Origin: Piscicola geometra
Taxonomy: Eukaryota > Annelida > Clitellata > Hirudinida > Piscicolidae
Direction of reading: 5' to 3'
Assembly: GCA_943735955.1 (NCBI GenBank)
Contig: OX030956.1
Coordinates: forward strand, 10,252,445-10,316,444
DNA: 64,000 nucleotides
The notes under the pieces are model-generated. The model ran no database searches. It was given only the letters and a program-made list of their open reading frames with translations, and was not told the DNA's origin. Positions 47,541-58,289 of the stretch are shown piece by piece; position 1 is the first letter of the stretch, and every line of letters begins with the position of its first letter. The translations under genes were made by a program, and so were the position numbers.

Positions 47541-48693
47541 GGTGCTTTAATCTAAGTTAACTTTCGATTGTCTCGTTAATCAATTAACGTCCGTTGAACA
47601 TTTTAACGCCGTTGAAAATGTTAACGAATTTTTTAACAATTAACGCGTGTTGGCTTCAAATCAAGAGAACACGAACACAAGCACTCTCTTAATTTACTTT
47701 GAAAAAACGAATGGGAAAAAGTGCATTTCATTAAAAAAAACTTGTAGACTTGCAACAGAACTTCTAGGCGGTGAAAAATACGTACATTTTCAATAGTGTT
47801 ATTTGCAATTTGTCACTTTACACAAGAAATATGGACTTCCGAAGATGATCCAGCTGATGTTATTTGTTTCAAAATGAAGAAGTATTTCCAAACTGTAACA
47901 GAGAAAGATTAACCAGAAATGCCACATCATTATATCTCCGATTTAAAAACTTAAATTGTCTTCAAAAGGATAAAAAAAGCAACGTGGAAAGAGTTGGAGA
48001 AGCTTTTAGAAAATAGGAAAACCTCCAAAACTATACAGCCTTCACCAAACAAGCAAGTAAAAACATATGTAGCTTCAGATTCTGAAGATTACGGTACCTC
48101 AAGGATTACAAAGTCAATCATTCAACGTTATAGAACCGAATCTGAGATAGGCTTTGAGAGCTCTCTTGTTTGGTGGCAAAACACGAAGGAGCATTCCGGC
48201 TCTTGCAAAACTAGCAAAAAAGTACTTGTCATCTCCTGCTAGTACAGTTCCATGTGAACGTCTATTCAACTCATCATGACACATAGTTAACAAGAAAAGA
48301 ACTTTTTTAGATCCAACTAATGATGAAAAACTTGTTTGCTGGAGTAACTGGCTCAAAAAGGATGTGTGAGAATTGCATTTTTTATTGTTTATTGATTTTT
48401 TATCATTCTTTTATATGTGAATTACTTTTTTGATTGAATAACTGGCTCAAAAATGATGTGAAAATTGAATTTTTTTATCATTTATGAATTCATTTTTTTT
48501 TAAAAGTCAATTACTTTTAAAATGAATTCTGATAACATTTCTATTATATTTGTGAGAATTTCTTTTTAAAATAATATTTTATACTAATGTCAAATAGGCT
48601 ATAAATTTGCGTTAAAATACGATTACCGCACGATTAAAATTTTTAATCGAACGATTAACGGCGATTAAAATGTTTAACCGTGGACCAGCTCTA
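47541..48693 (+). mobile_element. hAT element copy E inside the last IQCA1 intron
   Basis: Left end GGTGCTTTAATCTAAGTTAA, TTAACGCGTG; right end ATTAACGGCGATTAAAATGT, TTAACCGTGGACCAGCTCT. The transposase remnant is in the opposite orientation to the host gene, so it does not disturb the exons 34 bp and 31 bp away. Confidence 0.85.
47994..48356 (+). pseudogene. hAT transposase remnant (copy E)
   Basis: IIQRYRTESEIGFESSLVWW then frameshifted pieces (PALAKLAKKYLSSPASTVPC, ERLFN, NWLKKDV). This is the dimerisation region as in copies A and C. Confidence 0.75.
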
Positions 48694-48723
48694 AATAAAA
48701 ATAAAAATCCCTCGTGCCATTAC

Positions 48724-48852
48724 CTTGTACGCTTCCTCTTCCTCTCTAAATACAGGGTCGATGCGGGAAAGGGCTGGAATAAACTCCTCAGCTTTGAGTG
48801 GCGTGAAGACCAGGTCATTCACACGGGCTTCTGTCAAAACACACTGCACCGC
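48724..48852 (-). CDS. IQCA1: IQCA1 / DRC11 exon, C-terminal AAA region
   Basis: 43 codons: AVQCVLTEARVNDLVFTPLK, AEEFIPALSRIDPVFREEEE and AYK, matching the family's 'GVLT--R......L-A-EFI-A----DPV--EEEE--K' segment in length. Phase 0 at both ends; donor AAG/GTAATG. The acceptor (GAACAG) has a poor pyrimidine tract, so the start is set by homology. Confidence 0.88.
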
Positions 48853-48959
48853 CTGTTCGTTATCGTGTTTGAGTGCTTTTTATTTTAAATGAAGAAATTT
48901 ATTGTATATTTAAAACATTCTTATTTTAAAGTTATTATACTCGTTGTTCTAATTTGTAC

Positions 48960-49069
48960 CTGAAGAATCGAGCCAGCAGTATAACTATCAGTGATCTTCG
49001 AAAGCGAACACAAGTCGAAAGCAGATGTCATTTTGGCGCCAGTGCGAGTTATCATTGAGGCCCATAGCA
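48960..49069 (-). CDS. IQCA1: IQCA1 / DRC11 exon, AAA small-domain region
   Basis: LLWASMITRTGAKMTSAFDL, CSLSKITDSYTAGSILQ, matching 'LWK-II---G--LT-ALN-S-LAK-TDGFT-G-I'. Acceptor TTTGCAG, donor CAG/GTACAA. Confidence 0.9.
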
Positions 49070-49180
49070 CTGCAAATAAATGTTTTTGACAGATAACTTC
49101 AAATAAAATAATTGATTACCGTATATTCTTCTTTTATGATAAAATTAATAGCTAGTAGACATCCCACAATCGCCACGAAC

Positions 49181-49358
49181 ATCTTCTAGACTGGTACTCT
49201 GGCCTTGGCACTACAACTATGCGGTTGTACATGGCACACAGAGGCTTCACCTCGCTTTCAAAAGGACTGTTTGATGTGCCAACCACTAAAATGCGATCTT
49301 CTCCTTTTATCATTTTCATCATCTTAGGAAGAACCTTCTTCAGTCTTTTCGGATCAGT
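49181..49358 (-). CDS. IQCA1: IQCA1 / DRC11 exon, AAA core after Walker B
   Basis: TDPKRLKKVLPKMMKMIKGE, DRILVVGTSNSPFESEVKPL, AMYNRIVVVPRPEYQSRR. The GTSNSPF stretch is the sensor-1 region (GT-R-PF in relatives, Asn here) and VPRP is the highly conserved turn. The donor is AGAT/GTTCGT. The 7.5-kb intron upstream (49359-56825) holds the 19-bp array and two LINE fragments. Confidence 0.92.
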
Positions 49359-49681
49359 CTGGTAAGAAAAACATTTTTCCTATAAAATTTAGAAAATAAA
49401 AAGATATTTCCGAAACATTAGTTATGAGAGCCTTTTAGATTTGTTTTAAGTAGATTAGTTAGTTTCATGTATTGTTCTGGGTAAATATAAATACTTTAAG
49501 GAGTATTAACACAAAAATAATGAGTGTGACTTCGAAAATGTCAAGTTTAAAACTACAATAACACTTAAAATATAATGAGATTTTTATAATAAAGAAAAAA
49601 CTGTTTTTATATGCGTCAGTGATATAAGGGTATATAGTTGCCTTCAAAGCAATGTATCCGAGTCCGGCTTCCGACTAATGA

Positions 49682-49765
49682 ACTTTTCTTGCATGGATTA
49701 AGTTAAAAAATAGTTCCAAATATTGAAAACTATTACTTAGCCTATATTAGTTCCATCCTATTTAA
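49682..49765. other. intron sequence without the expected left foldback terminus
   Basis: A left GATTCACCCCTTAA module, expected if 49766-52436 were a complete foldback element, is absent. Confidence 0.6.
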
Positions 49766-52335
49766 GAAAGAGTTTTTTATTTTATATTAAACATTTTATT
49801 TTATATTAAAAATTTTATTTTATATTAAAATTTTTATTTTATATTTAAAATTTTATTTTATATTAAAAATTTTATTTTATATTAAAAATTTTATTTTATA
49901 TTACAAATTTTATTTTATATTACAAATTTTATTTTATATTACAAATTTTATTTTATATTAAAAATTTTATTTTATATTAAAAATTTTATTTTATATTAAA
50001 AATTTTATTTTATATTAAAAATTTTATTTTATATTAAAAATTTTATTTTGTATTAAAATTTTTATTTTATATAAAAAATTTTATTTTATATAAAAAATTT
50101 TATTTTATATAAAAAAATTTATTTTATATTAAAAATTTTATGTTATATTAAAAATTTTATTTTATGTTAAAAATTTTATTTTATATTAAAAATTTTATTT
50201 TATATTAAAAATTTTATTTTATATTAAAAATTTTATTTTATATTAAAAATTTTATTTTATATTAAAAATTTTATTTTATATTAAAAATTTTATTTTATAT
50301 TAAAAATTTTATTTTATAGTTAAAATTTTATTTTATAGTTAAAATTTTATTTTATAGTTAAAATTTTATTTTATAGTTAAAATTTTATTTTATAGTTAAA
50401 ATTTTATTTTATAGTTAAAATTTTATTTTATAGTTAAAATTTTATTTTATAGTTAAAATTTTATTTTATAGTTAAAATTTTATTTTATAGTTAAAATTTT
50501 ATTTTATAGTTAAAATTTTATTTTATAGTTAAAATTTTATTTTATAGTTAAAATTTTATTTTATAGTTAAAATTTTATTTTATAGTTAAAATTTTATTTT
50601 ATAGTTAAAATTTTATTTTATAGTTAAAATTTTATTTTATAGTTAAAATTTTATTTTATAGTTAAAATTTTATTTTATAGTTAAAATTTTATTTTATAGT
50701 TAAAATTTTATTTTATAGTTAAAATTTTATTTTATAGTTAAAATTTTATTTTATAGTTAAAATTTTATTTTATAGTTAAAATTTTATTTTATAGTTAAAA
50801 TTTTATTTTATAGTTAAAATTTTATTTTATAGTTTAAATTTTATTTTATAGTTTAAATTTTATTTTATAGTTTAAATTTTATTTTATAGTTTAAATTTTA
50901 TTTTATAGTTTAAATTTTATTTTATAGTTTAAATTTTATTTTATAGTTTAAATTTTATTTTATAGTTTAAATTTTATTTTATAGTTAAAATTTTATTTTA
51001 TAGTTAAAATTTTATTTTATAGTTAAAATTTTATTTTATAGTTAAAATTTTATTTTATAGTTAAAATTTTATTTTATAGTTAAAATTTTATTTTATAGTT
51101 AAAATTTTATTTTATAGTTAACATTTTATTTTATAGTTAACATTTTATTTTATAGTTAACATTTTATTTTATAGTTAACATTTTATTTTATAGTTAACAT
51201 TTTATTTTATAGTTAACATTTTATTTTATAGTTAACATTTTATTTTATAGTTAACATTTTATTTTATAGTTAACATTTTATTTTATAGTTAAAATTTTAT
51301 TTTATAGTTAAAATTTTATTTTATAGTTAAAATTTTATTTTATAGTTAAAATTTTATTTTATAGTTAAAATTTTATTTTATTTTTAACACTTCATTTTTT
51401 ATTTAAAATTTTATTTTATATTTAAAATTTTATTTTATATTTAAAATTTTATTTTATATTTAAAATTTTATTTTATATTTAACATTTTATTTTATATTTT
51501 AAATTTTATTTTGTATTTAAAATTTCATTTTATATTTTAAATTTTATTTTATAGTTAAAATTTTATTTTATATTTAAAATTTTATTTCATATTTAAAATT
51601 TTATTTCATATTTAAAATTTTATTTCATATTTAAAATTTTATTTTATATTTAAAATTTTATTTTATATTTAAAATTTTATTTTATATTTAAAATTTTATT
51701 TTCTATTTAAAATTTTATTTTCTATTTAAAATTTTATTTTATATTTAAAATTTTATTTTATATTTAAAATTTTATTTTATATTTAAAATTTTATTTTATA
51801 TTTAAAATTTTATTTTATATTTAAAATTTTATTTTATATTTAAAATTTTATTTTATATTTAAAATTTTATTTTATATTTAAAATTTTATTTTATATTTAC
51901 AATTTTATTTTATATTTACAATTTTATTTTATATTTAAAATTTTATTTTATATTTAAAATTTTATTTTATATTTAAAATTTTATTTTATATTTAAAATTT
52001 TATTTTATATTTAAAATTTTATTTTATATTTAAAATTTTATTTTATATTTAAAATTTTATTTTATATTTAAAATTTTATTTTATATTTAAAATTTTATTT
52101 TATATTTAAAATTTTATTTTATATTTAAAATTTTATTTTATATTTAAAATTTTATTTTATATTTAAAATTTTATTTTATATTTAGAATTTTATCTTCTAT
52201 TTAAAATTTAATTATATTCAAAATTTAATTATATTTAAAATTTAATTATATTTAAAATTTTATTTATATTTAAAATTTTATTTTTTATTTAAAATTTTGT
52301 TTTATATTAAATATTTTATTTTATATTAAAATTTT
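49766..52335. repeat. 2.6-kb minisatellite, 19-bp period, with homogenised variant blocks
   Basis: About 130 units of an A+T 19-mer. Blocks in order: ATATTAAAAATTTTATTTT (49790-50310), ATAGTTAAAATTTTATTTT (to 50820), ATAGTTTAAA variant (about 8 units to 50985), ATAGTTAAAA again, ATAGTTAACA variant (about 9 units, 51115-51290), then ATATTTAAAATTTTATTTT (51400-52190). Sits in an IQCA1 intron. Confidence 0.97.
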
Positions 52336-52436
52336 CATTAAAAAAAATAAGTCCGTTTTTAACTATGTCAAGGGGTGAATCGGGTATGGGGTGAATCGGT
52401 TAAGGGGTGAATCGGTTAAGGGGTGAATCGACTGCA
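52336..52436. mobile_element. foldback terminus: GGGGTGAATCGGTT module
   Basis: AAGTCCGTTTTTAACTATGT, then four units of about 16 bp with GGGGTGAATCGG, then GAATCGACTGCAATTC. It is the exact reverse complement, at the outer 16 bases, of the left end at 39163. With the array at 49766 it is half of a second copy in reverse orientation. Confidence 0.88.
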
Positions 52437-53210
52437 ATTCGTTCATCGGTCCTAAACTTGCTAGTCTTAAAAATTCTTAACATTTATTATTTAAAAGTCA
52501 GAGAATATTTCTTTTTTTCTAAATAAACAAACACGATTTAAATTTCAAATATTCATTGAAATAAAAGTTTAGAAGTTAGTTATTGTTTTTAAGTAATTAA
52601 ATCAAGTCTTTGTTGCTTTTCACACGAGTTAAACGGTCAAAAGTTTTAGATTTCAAATTAGATGATCTTGGGTCTGAAGTTAGACACCAAATGTTTAAAA
52701 ATTCCGTTCACATGGAATAGAACATGCAGGGATACTAAACAACATTTTGGCTACTTCTTGTAGTATTGGAAAATAGTTCATTTTTCTCCAATAAAATAAA
52801 ACATCTTCATCTTAATTTTTGGTAGAACTTAATAGTGAATATTTTTACAATTCATTTTTTTCTGAATTTTCATTCTCGTTCGTTAATATAAATTCCTCAA
52901 TAACTTTAGAAAAATGTTTTTCACAACATTCTTATTCTCCACAACTGCAAAAAATAAAATCATTTGTATAATTTGATAGTATAAAAATTTTATTATAATT
53001 TTTATGTTATAAAAAGCAATACCATTGGAGAAAAAGGATTAAAATCTAACAAGTACCACTTCATAATGTTTAACACAAGGGTACTGTAGATACTCTGGTC
53101 AGCCATCTTGTAGGAAAATTCAGTGGGTTATTAGGCAAATCAGTTACGTAATACACTACAGCAGTGACAGTGTTCTGTTGCAAATCTTGGAGGAGGGGAG
53201 TGGTTTTTCC
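52437..53210. other. intron DNA, nothing recognised
   Basis: A+T-rich IQCA1 intron sequence. Confidence 0.4.
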
Positions 53211-53212
53211 CA

Positions 53213-53508
53213 GCATGGGCGGCAATCCTAGAAGGGTTTTGGGGTCTGGACCCTTCCACTTAAAAAAACAAAGACTTTTAAACTCCTATATTATTGCTAG
53301 TATTCAACTACGCAAAGAATAGTTTTTTTTAGACTGCTATTAGTATAAATATAAATACTCACAATTGATTAATATATAATCATGCCATGGTTGCGATTAT
53401 GTTCGTATCAAAACAAGAGTTAAAAATTGTTTTTTTTGAAAATAGTGGAAAGGTGGGGGGGGGGGGGGGGTTCCAGACTCTAAGAGCCCCCAAGATCACG
53501 GTCCATGA
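53213..53508. mobile_element. 300-bp TIR element with G16 run
   Basis: Left CATGGGCGGCAATCCTAGAA, TTTTGGGGTCTGGACCC; right TTCCAGACTCTAAGAGCCCC, CAAGATCACGGTCCATG, imperfect inverted repeats of about 40 bp. A run of 16 G (53455-53470) lies just inside the right end. A related solo end is at 44650. Confidence 0.65.
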
Positions 53509-54157
53509 ACTACAGCATCACTAAACTGATTCGTGAACTTTCCTGAGAAATTGTAAAAGGCACATAACTCTTTGACGAACTAAAGTGAATTTCAAGAATT
53601 GATAATTTTATGCGAATTAGGATGATGTGGTGATAATGATGCTATGATAGAAATTATAATGTTGTCCTACAGAGATAGCAATTTACCTGATAATTTTTTA
53701 TTTCATGCAAAATCATAAAAACAGCAAAAATTAAATGATCATTTTTTCCTTGAAACCATTGCGTAAGTTTGACATAACATCTATTGCACCATAGATGCGG
53801 TGCTCATTGTTCATATTGATCTCCTATATATATGCAATTTTCACCAAATTTGAAATTGTTCTACACTACTAATTTATTGCCAAAAGTTGAAAATGAATAG
53901 CATTTACTTTTATAAATCTAAAGAATTTTTTTCAAAAGTATTTTTTAATATTTCGTTTACAATTTTATAGTTTATTTCAAAAAGTTTAGGATGAATAGCA
54001 CTTTATTTTATAAAGCGTAAAAATTCCACAGAATGACTGATGGAGTCAGGCATTCCATGGATTGCCTAAAAATGTTCGGAATTTGTAGGCGTGGAAGCAA
54101 AGCCATGTGGAAAACCGTCAACGTTGATTATGTTCATGTCTAATATCTATTGAAAAG

Positions 54158-54718
54158 TGGTCTAGCTCAATGTCTTTAAAATTGAATCCACTAAAATTTG
54201 AACTTATTTTTTTCGATAAAAATGGTAAACTAATTGATGATCCATGCAAGTTTTCCTCTCATACTATTGTTCGATCTAAACATAGTCGTAGCTTAGGATT
54301 CATTTCTGACTCAAAACTAACCTTATCAAACTAAATTCTATTTGTTACTAAATCTTGCTATTTCCATCTCAGACGTATTAGACAATTATTATCTTACTTA
54401 GATGACCCTTCTTTAAAGATGTTAGTTTCTGCACTTTTTCTATCTCGAATTGACTATTGTAATTCACTCTATTACAAGTTACTTGAAAGTACTTTAAAAC
54501 CATTTTAATTATGCAGCTAGAATCGTTAGCCGTACTCCTATTTATCATCACATTATGCAGGTCCATATATTTGGAACTCATTATCTCCTTATTTAACTAC
54601 TTCTAAATCATTTACTTTTCGTGAGAATCTGAAGACATATCTGTTTAACAAATTAATTTACGAGCGCTCTTGAATTTGAGGAAAGAGCGCTATAGAAATT
54701 GATTTGATTGATTGATTG
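54158..54718 (+). pseudogene. L2-like LINE, 3' fragment
   Basis: WSSSMSLKLNPLKFELIFFD, SHTIVRSKHSRSLGFISDSK, then SCYFHLRRIRQLLSYLDDPS, SALFLSRIDYCNSLYYKLLE and, after shifts, WNSLSPYL and TFRENLKTYLFNKLIYE. These match the C-terminal region of the LINE at 22336-22818. Ends with GAGCGCTCTTGAATTTGAGG, AAAGAGCGCTATAGAAATTG and (ATTG)n (54664-54718). 5'-truncated. Confidence 0.85.
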
Positions 54719-56003
54719 AACCAACTTAGAGGTAAGGGAGCATCATCTTCATCGACAAATCGCTCTTCAACCTTAAATGCGGATTCCCTCAACAATTACA
54801 TTGCATCCACGTCAACAGTCTCATCTTATGTTCATTATCCATTTAAATCAACAGCACAATATAATCAAGATCATGTTAACCCAATCACCATATTCCATCT
54901 TCTCACCAAAAAATTCCCAACTGGTACTGGCTCCGATGGCCTGCCACAATGGTATCTCTAACTAATTGTACCTGCAATCAGTACTCCCATTTCCATCATC
55001 TTCAACAACTGCATCAACACTTCTTATTTTCCTCTTCAGTGGAAATCCAGCATCATTCATCCCATCCCCAAAACTAAACATCCAACATTGCCTCATGAAT
55101 TTCGCCCCATTTCAGTCACCCCAATATTATCACGCCTCTTTGAAAAAATTATAGTTATATCAATATATATACCCATGCTTCAATTACCCATCAGTAAAAC
55201 CCATTCTTAATGATCAATTCGCTTTTCGCCCAACAGAATCCCCTACTTCTGCCACCATTTCCATGACATCTATAATCACTTCACTTCTTAAAACCAACAA
55301 CCATGTTCACCTTATTGCTCTTGACTTTACTAAAGCTTTTGACACACTCGATCACCATACCCTCGCCTCCAATCTTGCACTTCTTCCTCTTGATGACAAC
55401 ATATACAACCTTCTCATTTCATTCCTTTCCAACCGACCACATTCCACCATTTATTTAAATCAACTTTCTAGTATCCTTCCCATCAACTCTAGCGTGGTCC
55501 AAGGTTCAGTTCTTGGTCCATCTACCTTTATAATCAACACCTCTTCACTTCAACCATATCACTTTTCTAATAAAATATTAAAATTTGCTGAGGACACTTA
55601 TCTCATTATTCCATCATCTAACACTCATACCATCCAATTAGATCTTGACTCCCTTTCTAAGTGGGACAAGCTCAGTAATCTTTCACTTAACTTAAAAAAA
55701 TCATTCAAACTTGTAGTCCACAATAGTCGTAAACACATCACACCTCCAGTTTTACATCCATCCATTCAACGCACTAACAATCTTAGGTATCACATTCACC
55801 GACACTCTCAACATTTCACCACACATAGATCATATTATCAAAAATGCTTTCAAATTTTTCATGCCATCAAAACAATCCGTTTCCATGGACTCTTTGGCGC
55901 CAAACTCTTTGACATCACTGAGTCCCTCATCATCTCTCACCTTAAATATGCAGCTTCTTCTTGGTCTGGTTTTGCTAATCAGCAAAAAATTAAGCAACTT
56001 TAG
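54719..56003 (+). pseudogene. LINE family B reverse transcriptase (broken)
   Basis: 54716-54961 gives the linker (NPITIFHLLTKKFPTGTGSD, GLP); 54966-55150 gives frameshifted FPLQWKSSIIHPIPK and RPISVTPILSRLFEKII. The frame at 55263-56003 gives LIALDFTKAFDTLDH (first Asp), SSVVQGSVLGPSTFIIN, LKFAEDTYLIIPS (FAED where YADD is usual, so one catalytic Asp is lost), LSKWDKLSNLSLNLKKSFKL and SLIISHLKYAASSWSGF. Three frames and altered catalytic residues show it is inactive. Confidence 0.85.
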
Positions 56004-56545
56004 TCATTTATTAATAAACTAATTAGACTTAAATATCTTCCCTCTCACTACCCATCTATCACTTCTATTTTTACCACTTTAGACACTAAATTATTTTTTA
56101 AAATAACCACTAACTCTAACTACGTTCATCACCAAATTCTACCCTCTCTTAAAACATCTACACATAACTTAAGACCTCGTAAACACAATTTCGATACACC
56201 AATATATAACACGTTTAAAAGCAAAACATTCCTCCCTCGTTTTCTGAAACATCTCATTCTATAGTTTATATTTATATTATCATTTCTGATTTGTATTACT
56301 TATTTATTATCATATCCACCATATCCTTGTTCGAGTTGTTTGATTTTTATCCATTATCATTTGCATTAGAATCTAATAATTATCTTTTAGATATGATATG
56401 TTTTTAATTTATATTATTTTTCATCTTTAAATTTCAATCGTTTTTTCGCTTTTATTTTGGTTTTTGTTCCCCTTCAAGTTTTTGTATTTTTGTAACATGG
56501 CTTGCGTCTGTCAAGCCGTGATGAATAAAGATTATTTAAAAAAAA
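54719..56545 (+). mobile_element. LINE family B, 5'-truncated, with SINE-type 3' terminus
   Basis: Contains linker and RT remnants followed by a 3' UTR that ends TGTAACATGGCTTGCGTCTG, TCAAGCCGTGATGAATAAAG. This terminus is shared with the SINE at 18562 and the fragment at 15965. Inserted directly after, or at, the L2 tail at 54718; lies in an IQCA1 intron in the opposite orientation to the gene. Confidence 0.85.
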
Positions 56546-56825
56546 TATTTTTTTAATCCTACACATTGTCTAACATATATATATATAGTATATATATTTC
56601 TTGAAAATAAACACTACAAATTGAAAATTATTTGAAGATTTCACACGAAATCTATAGTCAAAATCACCTCAAAGTCCTGTTTAGTATATTTTAAATAATT
56701 TCTATAGGATTAATGATTTTCAATATTTTTCTAATTCCTAAATCTCTATCTTGTAAAATTATAAAATACAAATAATTACTAAACGAAACTATTCTTTTCA
56801 ATGAAAACCCAGACTGGCCACTCAC

Positions 56826-56909
56826 CAAGTCAGTCTTAGGCAGTTTTTTTTTGAACATCTTTTCACAGTTGTCAATGTAGATGACGCTCGGTTGCAGTGC
56901 TTTGCCCAC
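56826..56909 (-). CDS. IQCA1: IQCA1 / DRC11 exon, Walker B region
   Basis: 28 codons, VGKALQPSVIYIDNCEKMFK then KKLPKTDL. The hydrophobic strand and Asp (SVIYIDN) is the Walker B motif; the usual DE is DN here (ED in the vertebrate protein), consistent with a weakly or non-catalytic AAA domain. Acceptor ATACAG, donor TTG/GTGAGT. Confidence 0.93.
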
Positions 56910-57063
56910 CTGTATTAGTAGTAATGAGAGAAAAATATCGTTAATGAGAAAAAGAAGTCCATCTTTGAAAACAATGAAACAATAAACTCAACTAAATACT
57001 GTGCAGTTAAAATACAAAGTATAAGAATGTGAGATTATCACATTATATCATTTTATATTCAAC

Positions 57064-57116
57064 CTTGAAGACCATATGCATCAAGAGCTTCAATCCATCC
57101 TTGCCAGGATATTTGC
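57064..57116 (-). CDS. IQCA1: IQCA1 / DRC11 micro-exon
   Basis: GKYPGKDGLKLLMHMVFK, 53 bases, between ATCAG acceptor and AAG/GTT donor. It matches 'GKYPGK-GL--M-H-VFK' of the family and joins the flanking exons in phase. Confidence 0.93.
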
Positions 57117-57209
57117 CTGATAGAAATTCTAAAATTCAACTTTTCCAGATGCAAAGGTTTTGCAGGATGACTACACTTCATTGCAATTTCTTATATATAG
57201 CCCTCTTAC

Positions 57210-57356
57210 CAACGATATTGGAGGCAGTAAGGTCGATAAAATTGGCGCCTGTTTCGTTACAGATCGCTTGCACCAGCAGCTTTTTGCCACTGCCTACAGG
57301 ACCTGCTATCAAAAGAGACTTAACTAGTGGAGATTTCTCGTGCACCGTCTGTGAGC
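57210..57356 (-). CDS. IQCA1: IQCA1 / DRC11 exon with Walker A
   Basis: [49 protein letters not shown]. The P-loop is GPVGSGKK: the usual Thr/Ser after Lys is a second Lys, as in the vertebrate protein (GPSGVGKK), so ATP binding is probably altered across the family. Acceptor CCACAG, donor G/GTAAGA. Confidence 0.95.
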
Positions 57357-57525
57357 CTGTGGGGTTGAGTGGGTGTTAAAATAGTTGGTGGTAAAATAAA
57401 TAGTGAGACGGATTATGAAGTAGGTAGTAGTGGAGTTTGTGTTGGAATAGGTAGTGATAAAGTAATGACGAAATGAAAGTGTTTGGAAAATGAATGATAG
57501 CCCAAAACCTAAACAAGCTACCAAC

Positions 57526-57716
57526 CCAGAGGAAGAATGGCAAACTCAGTTATGATCCTCCTAATGTCGGACAAGGCAGGTTTAGCTTCAACGTCAACTA
57601 GCCTCAGAAGTGATCCAACGTACACATAATCGCCTATGAAGTCCTTCATCATGACTTCCTTGGTGGGTTTGATGATGCCTTCGCACACTAACTCTTCGTA
57701 TAAAGACTCGATGGTT
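57526..57716 (-). CDS. IQCA1: IQCA1 / DRC11 exon upstream of the AAA core
   Basis: TIESLYEELVCEGIIKPTKE, VMMKDFIGDYVYVGSLLRLV, DVEAKPALSDIRRIITEFAI, LPLG. This is the most diagnostic block of DRC11/IQCA1 (RTIESLY-ELV-EG...DFIG-Y-Y-G). Acceptor CTACAG; the donor CTGG/GTTGGT is weak but sits where homology requires. Confidence 0.95.
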
Positions 57717-58084
57717 CTGTAGCAAAATTAGTTGGTGTTGTATGGTGTGAAAGAGGAATATTGTGATAAAAAGTAAAGAGCCTGGAATTCTTTTTTTTGT
57801 GTTAATTTTTTAACCAAATAAAATAGGAAAAAAACACTGAAAACATAAAAGGTTGAAAAAAATAATATTTAAAAAAAAGAGTTAAAAAATGTACAATATG
57901 TGGTGCATAACTGATCGTTTTAAATTAGTTTTTTTTGAAAGCGAATCGTCGAAAGTGAACCTTGCTAGATGAAAAAACCAAAATTTGAAATCTCCAAAAA
58001 CAATTTTTCAAACTTTTTGAGAATATATCGGTGAGAAATTAAGAAGATATTTGTGGAAAAAACGTCTTAGATAGTACAGGAGAC

Positions 58085-58249
58085 CTGTTGAAAGTTAGGT
58101 CCTTCTCCTTCTTCCTGTGCCTCATCGAGTGCTTGGTGCTCCTACTGGCCACGTGCAGCTTTATAGGCGCTTCTTCGCTTGGCTCCTTGTTTTTATTTAT
58201 ATTGTTAAGTTTTTGTTTTTTTGTGTGTGGATCAGATGCTGTTGAGCTC
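58085..58249 (-). CDS. IQCA1: candidate cassette exon of IQCA1 / DRC11 (55 codons)
   Basis: An open stretch of exactly 165 bases lies between a strong acceptor (CCTTCCCCAG) and AG/GTCTCC. Both junctions are phase 2, matching the exon before (ends GACAG) and after (starts A ACC), so inclusion adds 55 residues without a shift and skipping leaves KDITPDR-TIESLY intact. The insert is hydrophilic and basic and ends KHSMRHRKKEKDLTFNR, echoing the KKQMKDITPDR end of the preceding exon. The known vertebrate form corresponds to skipping. The donor is poor, so it may be rarely used, or a decayed duplicated exon. Confidence 0.4.
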
Positions 58250-58289
58250 CTGGGGAAGGATGGCTTAATTTTTTAATGCTTTCGATAAA

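Noticed and set aside
58088..58276. Plus-strand 62-residue hydrophobic protein
   Set aside because: Antisense of the candidate IQCA1 cassette exon; no signal of its own coding.
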